NCBI GenBank assembly: GCA_029287305.1
Contig: JARFRJ010000235.1
Span: 1-11,343, forward strand
DNA from: Hyphomonas sp.
GTDB lineage: Bacteria; Pseudomonadota; Alphaproteobacteria; Caulobacterales; Hyphomonadaceae
Length of the DNA: 11,343 nucleotides
Direction: 5' to 3'
The notes under the pieces are model-generated. The model was given only the letters and a program-made list of their open reading frames with translations. It did no database searches and was not told the origin of the DNA. The position numbers and the translations under genes are program-made. Below, in pieces: positions 1 through 8,824 of this stretch; within the stretch, counting starts at the first letter, position 1; each line of letters begins with the position of its first letter.

Positions 1-2091
1 ATTCTATCCTGTATGGCGGGAAGGCCGCTCAAAGTCTTATATTGGGGCAAGGGGTTATCCCCTGCCAGTGCCGCCATGATAGAGCGCCTGACCGAACGCC
101 AGCATGCGCCGGGAGGACCAGAAGCGGAGATAGAGGCCTCATTTCTCAATGAAACCGGGCTCGGGCTTTCTGCGGGGGATGGTTTTTCAGCGCACCGTTC
201 CGGTCGCGACTGGAGCGCGTCTTTCAAAGTCGAAACAGTCCATCTGTCCGGCGCGCATTCTGTGCGCATTATCTGCCATGACCTGAATACACAAGTTTCG
301 GCGGCGCATAGTCTTACCCTTGATCCGGACAGTGATATTCTCAGCCTGCAAACAGAGATTACGAATTTGGGGAGAGGCCCGCTTTCGCTCTTGAACTGCG
401 TCGCGGCCTGTCTGCCTCTGGACGCGCGCGCCGAGCGTCTCTTCGGGTTTACCGGGCGCTGGGCCGGTGAATTTCAAAAGGAGGATATTCCAGGCTTTAC
501 CGGAAGCTATTTGCGCGAAAACACATCTGGGCGGACAAGCCATCATAGTTTTCCCGGCCTCATCGCGGGTCATAGAGAGACCACAGAACAGACCGGGTGC
601 GCCTATGGGGTTCATCTGGCCTGGAGCGGCAATCATCGGCTGCGTCTGGATACGCTCGCGGATGGGCGGCGCTTTATTCAGGCAGGCGAGGCGTTCTATC
701 CGGGCGAAATAGAGCTTGCCAGCGGCGCAATTTATCAAAGCCCGGTCCTCTATGCGGGATATAGCGCCCATGGATATAGCGGCCTGTCACGCCAGTTTCA
801 CGCCCATCTGAAGACACATATTCTAGATAAGCGCCGCGATACCAAGCCTCGCCCGGTCCATTTCAATAGTTGGGAAGCGGTCTATTTCCAGCAGGATGAG
901 GCCAGGCTCATCAGCCTAGCAGAGCGGGCCGCAGAGATAGGGATTGAGCGCTTTATTCTGGATGATGGCTGGTTTTCCACGCGCCGGGATGACACAAGCG
1001 GGCTTGGCGATTGGCATGTTTCGAAAAATGTCTATCCGAACGGACTTCAGCCGCTTTGCGATAAAATTATCGCGCTTGGCATGGAGTTTGGCCTCTGGTT
1101 TGAGCCGGAAATGGTCAATCCTGATTCTGTTCTCTATCGGGCGCATCCGGACTGGGTCTTGCGGGCGGACGGCCTGCCGCAAATCGCCTCGCGCGGCCAA
1201 TATGTGCTTGATCTTACGCGCAGTGAGGTTCAGGCCTATCTCTATGAGTCTATAAGCGCCTTATTGGACACCTATCCAATCGGCTATATCAAATGGGATA
1301 TGAACCGGGATATTCAGCATCCAGGCTCTCATGGGCGTGCCGTAGCCTCAGCGCAGACCCACGCTGTCTATGCTTTACTGGAAAGGCTGCGGCGCGCTTA
1401 TCCGGCCTTGGAAATTGAGAGTTGCAGTTCTGGCGGCGGACGGGCTGATTATGGAATTTTGCGCTATACGGACCGGATCTGGACTTCGGACAATAATGAT
1501 GCGCTGGAACGTCAGGCGATCCAGCGCGGCGCGAGCCATTTCTTCCCTTTGGATGTTTTGGGGACCCATGTCGGGCCAAGCCCCTGTCATATTACAGGGC
1601 GTCGTCTGAGCATGAATTTACGCGTGATCAGCGCGTTTTGGGGACATATGGGGGTTGAGGCCAATCTTCTGAAAGAAAACCTGCAGGATTTGGCTGTTTT
1701 AAAAGCGGGCATCGCCCTTCATAAACGCTATCGCCCCCTTTTGCATGGCGGGGATTTTCTGCGCCTTGAGACCCCACCTCATATCAATGCCTTGGGCGTC
1801 GTTGCGCCGGACAAGAAAGAAGCGCTCTTTTCATGGACCAATCTGTCAAGCCATAAGGAAACTTTACCGGGTCGGTTATATGTGGCGGATTTAAATCCTG
1901 ATCTTGACTATCGCACGCGTATCATCTGGCCACAATCGGTCCACTCGGTCAGTGCCCCGTCGATTATTGACCGGGCAGATTTGGCCGCAAAGGGGCATGT
2001 TTTTACCGGCGAGGCCCTGATGCAGATCGGCCTGCAAGTCCCGCTCCTTCTGCCTGAAACCGGGCTTATTTTTCATGTGCAGGCTGAATGA
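1..2091 (+). CDS. Alpha-galactosidase, glycoside hydrolase family 36 (5' end outside window)
   Basis: Hydrolyses terminal alpha-1,6-galactosides such as melibiose and raffinose by a retaining mechanism. Counting from the ATG at base 13 (692 residues), the N-terminal beta-sandwich starts almost at once with VLYWGKGLS (9-17). The TIM barrel carries NSWEA (285-289), DDGWF (317-321) and KWDMNRD (427-433), whose D429 is the nucleophile. SCSSGGG follows, and then WTSDNNDA (490-497), whose D493 is the acid/base by family comparison. The reading frame is open through bases 1-12, and there is no Shine-Dalgarno sequence before the ATG. In GH36 proteins the LYWG motif normally sits some 20 or more residues in, so I think the true start lies to the left of the window. 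No signal peptide is visible, so it probably acts in the cytoplasm on imported sugar. The gene converges on glpD with a 45-base gap. The family call is very secure; the exact substrate is not. Confidence 0.93.
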   Translation: MLSCMAGRPLKVLYWGKGLSPASAAMIERLTERQHAPGGPEAEIEASFLNETGLGLSAGDGFSAHRSGRDWSASFKVETVHLSGAHSVRIICHDLNTQVSAAHSLTLDPDSDILSLQTEITNLGRGPLSLLNCVAACLPLDARAERLFGFTGRWAGEFQKEDIPGFTGSYLRENTSGRTSHHSFPGLIAGHRETTEQTGCAYGVHLAWSGNHRLRLDTLADGRRFIQAGEAFYPGEIELASGAIYQSPVLYAGYSAHGYSGLSRQFHAHLKTHILDKRRDTKPRPVHFNSWEAVYFQQDEARLISLAERAAEIGIERFILDDGWFSTRRDDTSGLGDWHVSKNVYPNGLQPLCDKIIALGMEFGLWFEPEMVNPDSVLYRAHPDWVLRADGLPQIASRGQYVLDLTRSEVQAYLYESISALLDTYPIGYIKWDMNRDIQHPGSHGRAVASAQTHAVYALLERLRRAYPALEIESCSSGGGRADYGILRYTDRIWTSDNNDALERQAIQRGASHFFPLDVLGTHVGPSPCHITGRRLSMNLRVISAFWGHMGVEANLLKENLQDLAVLKAGIALHKRYRPLLHGGDFLRLETPPHINALGVVAPDKKEALFSWTNLSSHKETLPGRLYVADLNPDLDYRTRIIWPQSVHSVSAPSIIDRADLAAKGHVFTGEALMQIGLQVPLLLPETGLIFHVQAE

Positions 2092-2136
2092 AGGCGGCGC
2101 GGTATTGCGCGGTCCGGGGGGTAATCTCTCAACGCC

Positions 2137-3651
2137 TTATGGGGCAAAACGTGTTGCAAACCAGCGCTCTAATTCGGCGATCTCATTTTCGCTCATATGC
2201 AGGGCGAGCTTTGAGCGGCGTTTGAGAATGTCATCAGCCGTGCGGGCAAATTCATGCGCGATCAAATAATCGACCTCGCGCTGATAAAGACCGGCCCCGT
2301 AAAGCGGGCCCAAATCAGAGACAGAGGCCGCGCCTTTCAGGAGCGTGTCTATCCGCGTGCCATAGGCGCGTAAGAGGCGATAGAGGAGGGCTATATCCAG
2401 CCAAGGATATTTGACCGCCATATCTTGAACAAAGCGGTTAAAATCAGCTTTTGGAATATTGCCGCCGGGCAAAGGCGCCTTGCGTGTCCACGGCTTTCCT
2501 TTTGGGCCGAGCGTCTGCTCAATCAGCTCCAAAGCTCCTTCGGCAAGCTTGCGATAGGTCGTAATTTTGCCGCCATAGATCGACAGCATCGGGGCCCGTT
2601 TGTCATTCTGCTCGCCCTTTTGCAGGATCAGCATATAGTCACGCGTAACCTCTGAGGCATGGCTGGCCTGATCATCATAAAGCGGGCGTACGCCGGAATA
2701 GGTCGCTATAATATCTTCTGCACGGACAGGTTTTTTGAAATACTCACTCGCTGCCGCGCAGAGATAGTCGGTCTCTTCGGGGGAGATTTCCACCTTGTTC
2801 AGATCGCCCGTATAGGGGATATCGGTCGTCCCGATCAGTGTCATTGTGCCGTTTTCATAAGGGATAGCGAAGATGATCCGCCCATCCCGGTTCTGGAAGA
2901 AAAAGGCATGATCGCCCTCATATAGCTTTGGCAGAATAATGTGCGATCCCTTCACGCGGCGCACTTTTGAGACCGTCTTGCGTAAGGCGCTGAAACCGGC
3001 AATCTCATCGACCCAGGGGCCAGCCGCATTAATCACAAGTTTGGCCTTGATATGTTGCGCGGGCCCGTCTGAGGGGGTCAATTTCGCCTGCCAATAATCC
3101 TTATACCGCTCAAGATTTGTACAAGGGGTCTGGGTGAGAATGGTTGCGCCATTGCTGGCAGCATCCATCGCATTCAGGACAACAAGGCGGGCATCCTCAA
3201 CCCAGCAGTCGGAATATTCAAAGGCCAGTTTATAGGTCTTTTTTAAGGGCGCGAATTTATCGCTTTGCTTGCGGCGCAGGACTTTTGTCGGCGGCAGAAG
3301 TTTGCGTCCGCCCAAATGATCATAGACAAATAGTCCAAGCCGAATGAGCCAGGCCGGGCGATTGCCTCTCTGATAGGGCAGGACAAAGCGCATCGGCCAG
3401 ATAATGTGCGGGGCAGCTCGCAAGAGAACCTCGCGCTCCTTTAGCGCTTTACGGACCAGCCAGAAATCATAATATTCCAGATAGCGCAGACCGCCATGGA
3501 TAAGCTTGGTACTGGAGGATGAGGTATGGGCGGCCAGATCATCCTTTTCACACAATAAGACTTTCCAGCCTCGCCCTGCCGCATCCCGGGCAATCCCAGC
3601 GCCATTAATGCCGGCCCCAATGATCAGAAGATCGTATTCAGTTTCAGACAT
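2137..3651 (-). CDS. glpD: Glycerol-3-phosphate dehydrogenase, aerobic FAD type
   Basis: Oxidises sn-glycerol 3-phosphate to dihydroxyacetone phosphate and passes the electrons through FAD to membrane quinone. It acts at the inner face of the cytoplasmic membrane, in glycerol and phospholipid-backbone use. The protein has 504 residues, the usual length for bacterial GlpD. It starts with the FAD-binding fold: GAGINGAG (12-19) and an acidic residue, E35, closing the second strand. Next come the family blocks SSSSTKLIHGGLRYLE (44-59), GTTD (274-277), SGVRPL (319-324) and YGGKITTYRKLAEG (359-372), and a C-terminal helical domain with RRSKLAL (479-485). The start has only a weak ribosome site (GGGTAA) but places the FAD motif correctly. 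It lies 66 bases downstream of purA on the same strand and may be co-transcribed with it. No glpF, glpK or recognisable glpR operator lies beside it, so the substrate supply route is not visible here. Confidence 0.96.
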   Translation of the reverse strand: MSETEYDLLIIGAGINGAGIARDAAGRGWKVLLCEKDDLAAHTSSSSTKLIHGGLRYLEYYDFWLVRKALKEREVLLRAAPHIIWPMRFVLPYQRGNRPAWLIRLGLFVYDHLGGRKLLPPTKVLRRKQSDKFAPLKKTYKLAFEYSDCWVEDARLVVLNAMDAASNGATILTQTPCTNLERYKDYWQAKLTPSDGPAQHIKAKLVINAAGPWVDEIAGFSALRKTVSKVRRVKGSHIILPKLYEGDHAFFFQNRDGRIIFAIPYENGTMTLIGTTDIPYTGDLNKVEISPEETDYLCAAASEYFKKPVRAEDIIATYSGVRPLYDDQASHASEVTRDYMLILQKGEQNDKRAPMLSIYGGKITTYRKLAEGALELIEQTLGPKGKPWTRKAPLPGGNIPKADFNRFVQDMAVKYPWLDIALLYRLLRAYGTRIDTLLKGAASVSDLGPLYGAGLYQREVDYLIAHEFARTADDILKRRSKLALHMSENEIAELERWFATRFAP

Positions 3652-3717
3652 GTGTTACCCGGCAATGTGATTTCAGGGGAAAACTTTCCATAGCAGGCAT
3701 GAGGCTCTATCCGGCCC

Positions 3718-5010
3718 CTATTCAAAAGGGTCGCGCACCAGAATGACATCTTCGCGTTCTGGTGAGGTAGACACAAGGGCGGCTGGCTTGCCGATCAATT
3801 CTTCCAAGCGCCGCACATATTTGATCGCCTGTGCCGGTAAGTCATTCCAACTGCGGGCTCCATGGGTGCTTTCAGACCAGCCGGGCATGCTCTCATAGAT
3901 CGGCTCAACGGCGGCCTGGGCGTCCGCGCGCGCGGGCAGATAATCCAGTATCTGATCGCCCAGCCTATAGCCGGTGCAGATTTTCAATTCCTCGAAGCCA
4001 TCCAATACGTCAAGCTTGGTGAGAGCCAGCCCGGTCACCCCGGAAACCGTGACGGCCTGGCGCACCATCACCGCATCAAACCAGCCACAGCGGCGTTTGC
4101 GCCCTGTAACGGTGCCGAATTCATGTCCCGCCGTGCCGAGGCGTTCGCCAATCTCATTATCTTGTTCGGTCGGAAACGGGCCCGCGCCGACACGCGTCGT
4201 ATAGGCTTTGGCAAGGCCAAGCACATAAGATATGGCCATTGGACCAAGCCCGGTGCCGGCGGCGGCCTGACCGGACACAACATTGGAGCTTGTGACAAAA
4301 GGATAGGTGCCATGATCGACATCCAGCATAACCCCTTGTGCGCCTTCAAAGAGAATACGTCGGCCAAGCTTTTCGGCTGTGGAGAGCGCTTTCCAAGCTG
4401 GGCCTGCATAACTTAAAATAAGCGGCGCAATTTCAAGCAAGGCCGCTTTCAAAGCCTCGGCGTCCGGGGCATCAAGGCCAAGTCCAACCCGTAGAGGGGC
4501 GTGATGGGCAATCAGGCGCGCCAGCTTCATATCAAGCGCGGCCTCATCGGCCAGATCCGCAACGCGAATGGCACGCCGACCGACCTTATCTTCATAGGCG
4601 GGGCCAATGCCGCGCTTGGTGGTGCCAATTTTCGCGCCCGCTTCAGCCGCTCCTTCACGCGCCGCATCCAGATCGCGATGCCAAGGCAGGATAAGGCAGG
4701 CATTTTCAGCCAGAAGAAGATCGTCCGGCAAAAGCTTAATTCCAGCATCAGCCATAGTGCCGATTTCGGTCAGCAATTGCCAAGGGTCAACGACCACTCC
4801 ATTGCCAATGACAGAGAGCTTCCCGCCCCGCACAACACCGGACGGCAATAGGTTCAGCTTATAGGTTACCCCATCAATCACCAGAGTATGGCCAGCATTA
4901 TGCCCCCCCTGAAACCGGGCGATGACATCCGCACGGTGCGACAGCCAGTCGACAATTTTTCCCTTGCCCTCATCGCCCCATTGGGCTCCGATCACGACCA
5001 CACCTGCCAT
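3718..5010 (-). CDS. purA: Adenylosuccinate synthetase
   Basis: Joins IMP and aspartate with GTP to form adenylosuccinate, the first committed step to AMP, in the cytoplasm. I start it at the ATG at 5010, giving 430 residues, the family's normal length. An open frame continues upstream to an ATG at 5061, but those 17 extra residues are not PurA-like. The 5010 ATG follows a good ribosome site (AGGAGAG, 8 bases away). Visible motifs are the GTP loop QWGDEGKGK (10-18) with catalytic D13, GGHNAGHT (35-42) with catalytic H41, and [14 protein letters not shown] (129-142). Further along are [21 protein letters not shown] (223-243), [12 protein letters not shown] (271-282), the IMP-contacting arginine loop [12 protein letters not shown] (301-312) and the guanine-specificity segment TKLDVLDGF (331-339). 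All key residues are present. It lies between the upstream permease gene and the downstream glpD on the same strand. Confidence 0.97.
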   Translation of the reverse strand: MAGVVVIGAQWGDEGKGKIVDWLSHRADVIARFQGGHNAGHTLVIDGVTYKLNLLPSGVVRGGKLSVIGNGVVVDPWQLLTEIGTMADAGIKLLPDDLLLAENACLILPWHRDLDAAREGAAEAGAKIGTTKRGIGPAYEDKVGRRAIRVADLADEAALDMKLARLIAHHAPLRVGLGLDAPDAEALKAALLEIAPLILSYAGPAWKALSTAEKLGRRILFEGAQGVMLDVDHGTYPFVTSSNVVSGQAAAGTGLGPMAISYVLGLAKAYTTRVGAGPFPTEQDNEIGERLGTAGHEFGTVTGRKRRCGWFDAVMVRQAVTVSGVTGLALTKLDVLDGFEELKICTGYRLGDQILDYLPARADAQAAVEPIYESMPGWSESTHGARSWNDLPAQAIKYVRRLEELIGKPAALVSTSPEREDVILVRDPFE

Positions 5011-5018
5011 ATTCAAAT

Positions 5019-5025
5019 CTCTCCT
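5019..5025 (-). promoter_or_regulatory. Ribosome binding site that fixes the purA start
   Basis: On the minus strand AGGAGAG stands 8 bases before the ATG at 5010. No comparable site precedes the ATG at 5061. It supports the shorter, family-length PurA. Confidence 0.75.
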
Positions 5026-5066
5026 ATTTGAAACCATTACAAGGCCCTGTTTCCTTTGCACGGCGG

Positions 5067-5098
5067 CATAAAGGGGGACTTTAAAAAACCCCTGTCAA
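5067..5098 (-). promoter_or_regulatory. Possible purA promoter
   Basis: On the minus strand a perfect TTGACA -35 box (5093-5098) is followed by CTTTAT/TTTATG around 5067-5073, 19-20 bases further on. This is longer than the ideal 17, and the -10 box is poor. The spacer holds an imperfect inverted repeat, GGGG at one end and CCCC at the other, around an A/T core. The position, about 60 bases before the purA ATG, is right for an independent purA promoter. The rest of the 189-base gap between the permease and purA shows no other clear signal. Confidence 0.42.
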
Positions 5099-5199
5099 GG
5101 ACACTGGTTTTGACGAAAAAGCAAGGCCTGTCGCATGGCTATCCTATAAGAGGGGTACCTGTGAGCGCCATTCTGCGTTAAAATCAATTCGCGCTGAGA

Positions 5200-6498
5200 T
5201 CAATATTTGTCTTTGTGCATTCGGATAAATGTCAGGCCAAAGCGAAGACAGACAGCAAGGCCCAGGATAAGCAGTCCGCTGAGAATATAGGCCGGGCCAA
5301 TCCACACGCTGAGGCCAAGACAGCCGATAAGCCCACATAGAGATATCACTTTCGGATACAGGCGCTGGCGGTCGTTCAATTGTAGGGCAGACAGATTGGT
5401 CAGGGAATAATAGATCAAAACTGTAAACGCACTGAACGACCAGACATGTCCCAAACCGCCAAAAAAGGCGAGCAAGGCAATAAAGCTGCCGACCGCCCAG
5501 ACGGCATAGACAGGTTCTTTTTTTAGATTGAGGTGTCCTAATAGAACCGGTAAATCCCCTTCGCGGCCCATGGCAAAGCTCATACGCGACAGGCCCAGAA
5601 GCAGGTTAAGCAAGACGCCGAGCATCGCCAGAATGGAGGCAAGGCCAACCGCCCAAACAAGACCCGGCATGTTTAACTGGCTTGCAATCGCTTGCAAGGG
5701 CGCTGCCATGCTCTGTGTCGCGGTTCCAAAACCAGACGCGCCGAGCACGCTGAGGCCACTGATCAAAATGCCAAGATAGAGTAAAAATGTAATCAGCAAA
5801 GTCACGATAATGGCCAGCGGTATGGTCCGGCGGGGATTGACCACTTCCTCGCCAAGCGTCGCAATCCGCCCATAGCCGGTAAAGGCAACAAAAATTAGCG
5901 CGGCGGCTTTTAGAAGCTCAGCAATATGCCAGTCATAAAGCGGCGATTCCGGCGGCCTCAAGCCTGCATCCACGCTGTCCACAAAGGCGCTGGCAATCAG
6001 TATGCCGAGTATGATCACGGTCAGGCAGACCAAAATGGTGTTGACAAGATTGGCGCGGCTGAGCCCGCCCGCCACCAATCCAGTGACCAGTAACACAATA
6101 CCGCTTGCGGCAAGGTTTACCGGTATTTGCTCAAGCCCGGACAAGGCCAGTCCGGCATAGACAACCCCAAGCGCGGCGGCGGCGGCGCTGGCAGATTTGG
6201 CCATTAGAAAAGCGATGCCCGCGACAAAGCCGAGATAAGGATTTAAATAGCGATTGGCATAGGCATAAGTGCCGCCGCTGACCGGGTGATTGGCCGCCAA
6301 TTGTGCGCTTGACAGAGCATTGCATAAGGCGAGCAGCGCGGCGATGAAGAGCGCCACGATTGCCCCGCTTGCGGCCAAGTCAACCGCCAAGCCTAAGCTG
6401 ACATAGACGCCAGTTCCTAAAATAGACCCAAGCCCCAGCATGATCGCGCTGCCCAGTTTAACTGAGCGTTGCAAGCGGTGATCTGATCTGTCAGACAT
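5200..6498 (-). CDS. APC-superfamily amino acid permease
   Basis: A 432-residue membrane protein of the amino acid-polyamine-organocation family, predicted to carry an amino acid or related amine across the cytoplasmic membrane by proton coupling or exchange. Hydrophobic stretches fit 12 membrane helices. The broken first helix carries the substrate-backbone motif GSILGTGVYVSLG (24-36). The sixth carries FVAFTGYGRIATLGEEVVNP (203-222), a hallmark APC block, and RMSFAMGREGDLP (305-317) matches the conserved loop after helix 8. The N-terminus is short and charged; the C-terminus ends soon after the last helix. The ATG has a fair ribosome site (AGGGGAC, 6 bases away). The gene begins 38 bases after serS on the same strand with no terminator between them, so it is probably read from the tat-serS unit. 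The substrate cannot be told from sequence. Co-transcription with serS does not prove that it carries serine. Confidence 0.88.
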   Translation of the reverse strand: MSDRSDHRLQRSVKLGSAIMLGLGSILGTGVYVSLGLAVDLAASGAIVALFIAALLALCNALSSAQLAANHPVSGGTYAYANRYLNPYLGFVAGIAFLMAKSASAAAAALGVVYAGLALSGLEQIPVNLAASGIVLLVTGLVAGGLSRANLVNTILVCLTVIILGILIASAFVDSVDAGLRPPESPLYDWHIAELLKAAALIFVAFTGYGRIATLGEEVVNPRRTIPLAIIVTLLITFLLYLGILISGLSVLGASGFGTATQSMAAPLQAIASQLNMPGLVWAVGLASILAMLGVLLNLLLGLSRMSFAMGREGDLPVLLGHLNLKKEPVYAVWAVGSFIALLAFFGGLGHVWSFSAFTVLIYYSLTNLSALQLNDRQRLYPKVISLCGLIGCLGLSVWIGPAYILSGLLILGLAVCLRFGLTFIRMHKDKY

Positions 6499-6536
6499 AT
6501 ATAGTCCCCTTTTGGAACTTTTTTGCGTAATTGGGC

Positions 6537-7853
6537 TTACCCGCCGATCTGTGTCTGACCGCCCATATAGTCTTGCAAGACATCTGGAATGGTAATGGAC
6601 CCATCCTCATTCTGGTAATTTTCCATCACGGCGACCAGCGTGCGTCCAACGGCGAGACCAGAACCGTTCAGCGTGTGGACAAATTCTGGCTTGGGCCTCG
6701 GCGTCTCCTCGCTTTCAGGTGGGCGATATCGCGCCTGCATACGGCGGCCCTGAAAATCCCCGCAATAAGAGCAGGAGCTAATTTCCCGATAGGTTTCCTG
6801 AGTGGGAAGCCAAACTTCCAGATCATAGGTTTTGCGCGCGCCAAACCCCATATCCCCGGCGCATAGCAGCATTTTACGATAAGGCAGGTCTAGCGCTTGC
6901 AAGACCGCTTCAGCGCAGCCTGTCATCCGTTCCAGCTCTTCCAGACCGGCTGCTTCATGGGCGACGATGCTAACCAGTTCCACTTTATCAAATTGATGCA
7001 AGCGGATCATGCCACGCGTGTCCCGGCCCGCACTGCCCGCTTCAGACCGGAAACAGGGCGTATGGGCGCACATCCGCATCGGCAATTGATCTAGGCGGAG
7101 AATATCTTCGCGGATGAGATTGGTCAGGGCAATTTCAGAGGTGGCAATGAGCCAGAGCCCATCCGTTGTGGCAAAGGAATCCTCACCAAATTTGGGTAAT
7201 TGGCCTGTACCAATCAACGCATCAGAGCGCACTAATAGGGGCGGACTGACCTCTTCATAGCCATGGGAGCCGGTTTGCAAATCCAGCATAAATAGGGCCA
7301 GCGCCCGCTCTAGGCGCGCAAGCTCGCCGCGCAAGGCGACAAAACGGGCCCCGGAAAGGCGCGCAGCGCTTTCAAAATCCATCATTGGCTGACCCTGACG
7401 GGTTTTCAGCGCGGCACCAAGATCAACATGATCTTTCGGTGTGAACGTAAATTTTCGCGGCATTCCCCAAAGGGGGGCGGCAAGTTGGTTCTCGCTCTCA
7501 TCGGCGCCTTCGGGGACATCCGCCAAGGGAATATTCGGCAGAGACAGCATAAGCGTCTGCAAATCCCCAGACAGATGGGCGACGGTCTCGCCGGCGCTTT
7601 CAATCGTCTTCTTGGCGTCGGAGACCAGATCCATGAGGCGTTGAGCCTCAGCCTCATCGCCCGTGGCTTTGGCCTTGCCGATCTGTTTTGAATGTCTATT
7701 GCGGATCGCCTCAGCGTCCTGACGACTGGTCTTGGCGTCGCGGATTTGCGCATCAAGGGCAAGAATAGCACCCGTTTGGGGGCTAAGGCCTTTTTTCGCC
7801 CAAGCCTGATCAAAAGCCTGCGGATTGTCGCGAATGGCCCGTAAATCAAACAT
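6537..7853 (-). CDS. serS: Seryl-tRNA synthetase
   Basis: Class II aminoacyl-tRNA synthetase that activates serine with ATP and loads it onto tRNA-Ser (and tRNA-Sec where present), as a cytoplasmic homodimer. The protein has 438 residues, close to the usual 420-430. Residues about 30-105 form the antiparallel coiled-coil arm that grips the long variable arm of the tRNA, rich in Ala, Lys, Glu and Arg. The catalytic domain shows motif 1 around 165-207 ([17 protein letters not shown] into GYEEVSPP). TSE (238-240) contacts serine. Motif 2, [21 protein letters not shown], lies at 268-288. Motif 3, [19 protein letters not shown], lies at 396-414 and includes the invariant R404. The start is preceded by a G-rich ribosome site (TGGGGGC). 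The gene follows tatC by 59 bases, the conserved alphaproteobacterial order. Confidence 0.97.
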   Translation of the reverse strand: MFDLRAIRDNPQAFDQAWAKKGLSPQTGAILALDAQIRDAKTSRQDAEAIRNRHSKQIGKAKATGDEAEAQRLMDLVSDAKKTIESAGETVAHLSGDLQTLMLSLPNIPLADVPEGADESENQLAAPLWGMPRKFTFTPKDHVDLGAALKTRQGQPMMDFESAARLSGARFVALRGELARLERALALFMLDLQTGSHGYEEVSPPLLVRSDALIGTGQLPKFGEDSFATTDGLWLIATSEIALTNLIREDILRLDQLPMRMCAHTPCFRSEAGSAGRDTRGMIRLHQFDKVELVSIVAHEAAGLEELERMTGCAEAVLQALDLPYRKMLLCAGDMGFGARKTYDLEVWLPTQETYREISSCSYCGDFQGRRMQARYRPPESEETPRPKPEFVHTLNGSGLAVGRTLVAVMENYQNEDGSITIPDVLQDYMGGQTQIGG

Positions 7854-7912
7854 AAAAAGCCCCCATCAGAAATTATCTATAAGCGCTCTGTAATAGAGGC
7901 AGAAGGGTCTGT

Positions 7913-8824
7913 CTATGCTGCTTGGCGCTCAGCCTCTTCTTTGGACCGGGCGTGCTCAATCAACCAGACACACCATATGCTGGATTCATAGAGCAGCATA
8001 ACCGGCACGGTTAGAATAATCTGGCTGATAACATCAGGCGGGGTGAAAAAGGCAGCAAAGGCGAGCACAATGACCAGCGCATATTTGCGTCCCGCTCGCA
8101 GTGTATCTGAGCTGATAATCCCAACTTTCCCCATCAGCGTTAATATCACCGGAAGCTGAAAAGACAGTCCAAAAGCGAGCATCAAAGCCATCACCAAAGA
8201 AAGATATTCTTTCACGCTCGGCAGAAGCTTGATACTTGCGCCAACCGCTTCAATCTGTTCCTGAGAGAAAGCAAACCGCCCGACCCAGGGCAACATGACA
8301 TAATAAACGAACGCACCGCCAGCGGTGAACAGGACAGGGGCGGCGATCAGAAAAGGCATGAACGCCCCTTTTTCATTTCTATAGAGACCCGGCGCGGTAA
8401 AGGCATAAACTTGCCAGGCAATCACGGGAAACCCAAGAAAAAGCCCAGAAAAGAGAGCCAGTTTCAGTTTGACAAAGAAAAACTCCAGCGGTGCTGTGAA
8501 GATCAATTCCAATTGAACCTCGCCGCGCGAAGCTTCCGCCGCAGCAACAAAAGGGGCCAGAAGCCAATTATAGATATCTATCGCAAAGGCAAAGCTGAGC
8601 CCACCGCAGATGATTAAAGTCGCAATACACCAGATCAGCCGATTGCGTAATTCGGTCAGATGCGCCAGCAAAGGGGCCGAGGACGCCTCAACCTCGTCTT
8701 CCGTCTCAGTGTCAGTCTCAGCATTCTGCTCAGCGTCGCCCGATTCAGCGCGCGCCTGTTCAGACAGCGCCTGCGGCTTTGTCTCATCGGTAAGTTCAGG
8801 TTTTTGATGACCAGTATCACTCAT
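7913..8824 (-). CDS. tatC: Sec-independent protein translocase subunit TatC with long acidic N-terminus
   Basis: Polytopic core of the twin-arginine translocase; with TatB it binds the RR signal peptide of folded exported proteins. Of 303 residues, about 54-290 are the TatC fold with six membrane helices (roughly 62-82, 117-140, 155-178, 204-228, 245-260, 264-285). The signal-peptide site motif HLTELRNRLI (55-64) gives E58, matching E. coli E15. FTAPGLYRNEK (142-152) gives E151, matching E. coli E103. TPPDVISQ (261-268) gives D264, matching E. coli D211. Unlike E. coli TatC, which begins about 11 residues before this motif, this one has about 54 residues in front. They are very rich in Glu, Asp, Ser, Thr and Ala and end in an acidic run (TETEDEVE). 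The start is supported by an ATGA overlap with tatB and an AGAGG ribosome site, so the extension appears genuine. Confidence 0.96.
   Translation of the reverse strand: MSDTGHQKPELTDETKPQALSEQARAESGDAEQNAETDTETEDEVEASSAPLLAHLTELRNRLIWCIATLIICGGLSFAFAIDIYNWLLAPFVAAAEASRGEVQLELIFTAPLEFFFVKLKLALFSGLFLGFPVIAWQVYAFTAPGLYRNEKGAFMPFLIAAPVLFTAGGAFVYYVMLPWVGRFAFSQEQIEAVGASIKLLPSVKEYLSLVMALMLAFGLSFQLPVILTLMGKVGIISSDTLRAGRKYALVIVLAFAAFFTPPDVISQIILTVPVMLLYESSIWCVWLIEHARSKEEAERQAA

Noticed and set aside
187..771. A 194-codon open frame on the minus strand inside the alpha-galactosidase gene
   Set aside because: It lies wholly antisense to a convincing GH36 gene, has no family motifs or ribosome site, and its composition reads like a mirror of the sense codons.
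2092..2136. A small GCGC-GGTATT-GCGC hairpin between the alpha-galactosidase and glpD
   Set aside because: A four-base stem with no following T run is too weak to call a terminator.
3862..4416. A 184-codon open frame on the plus strand opposite purA
   Set aside because: It is antisense to a fully conserved purA and shows no recognisable domain or start signal.
5151..5199. AGCGC/GCGCT complementary pair just after the permease stop codon
   Set aside because: The arms are five bases with a loop of over 20 and no T run; this is expected by chance.
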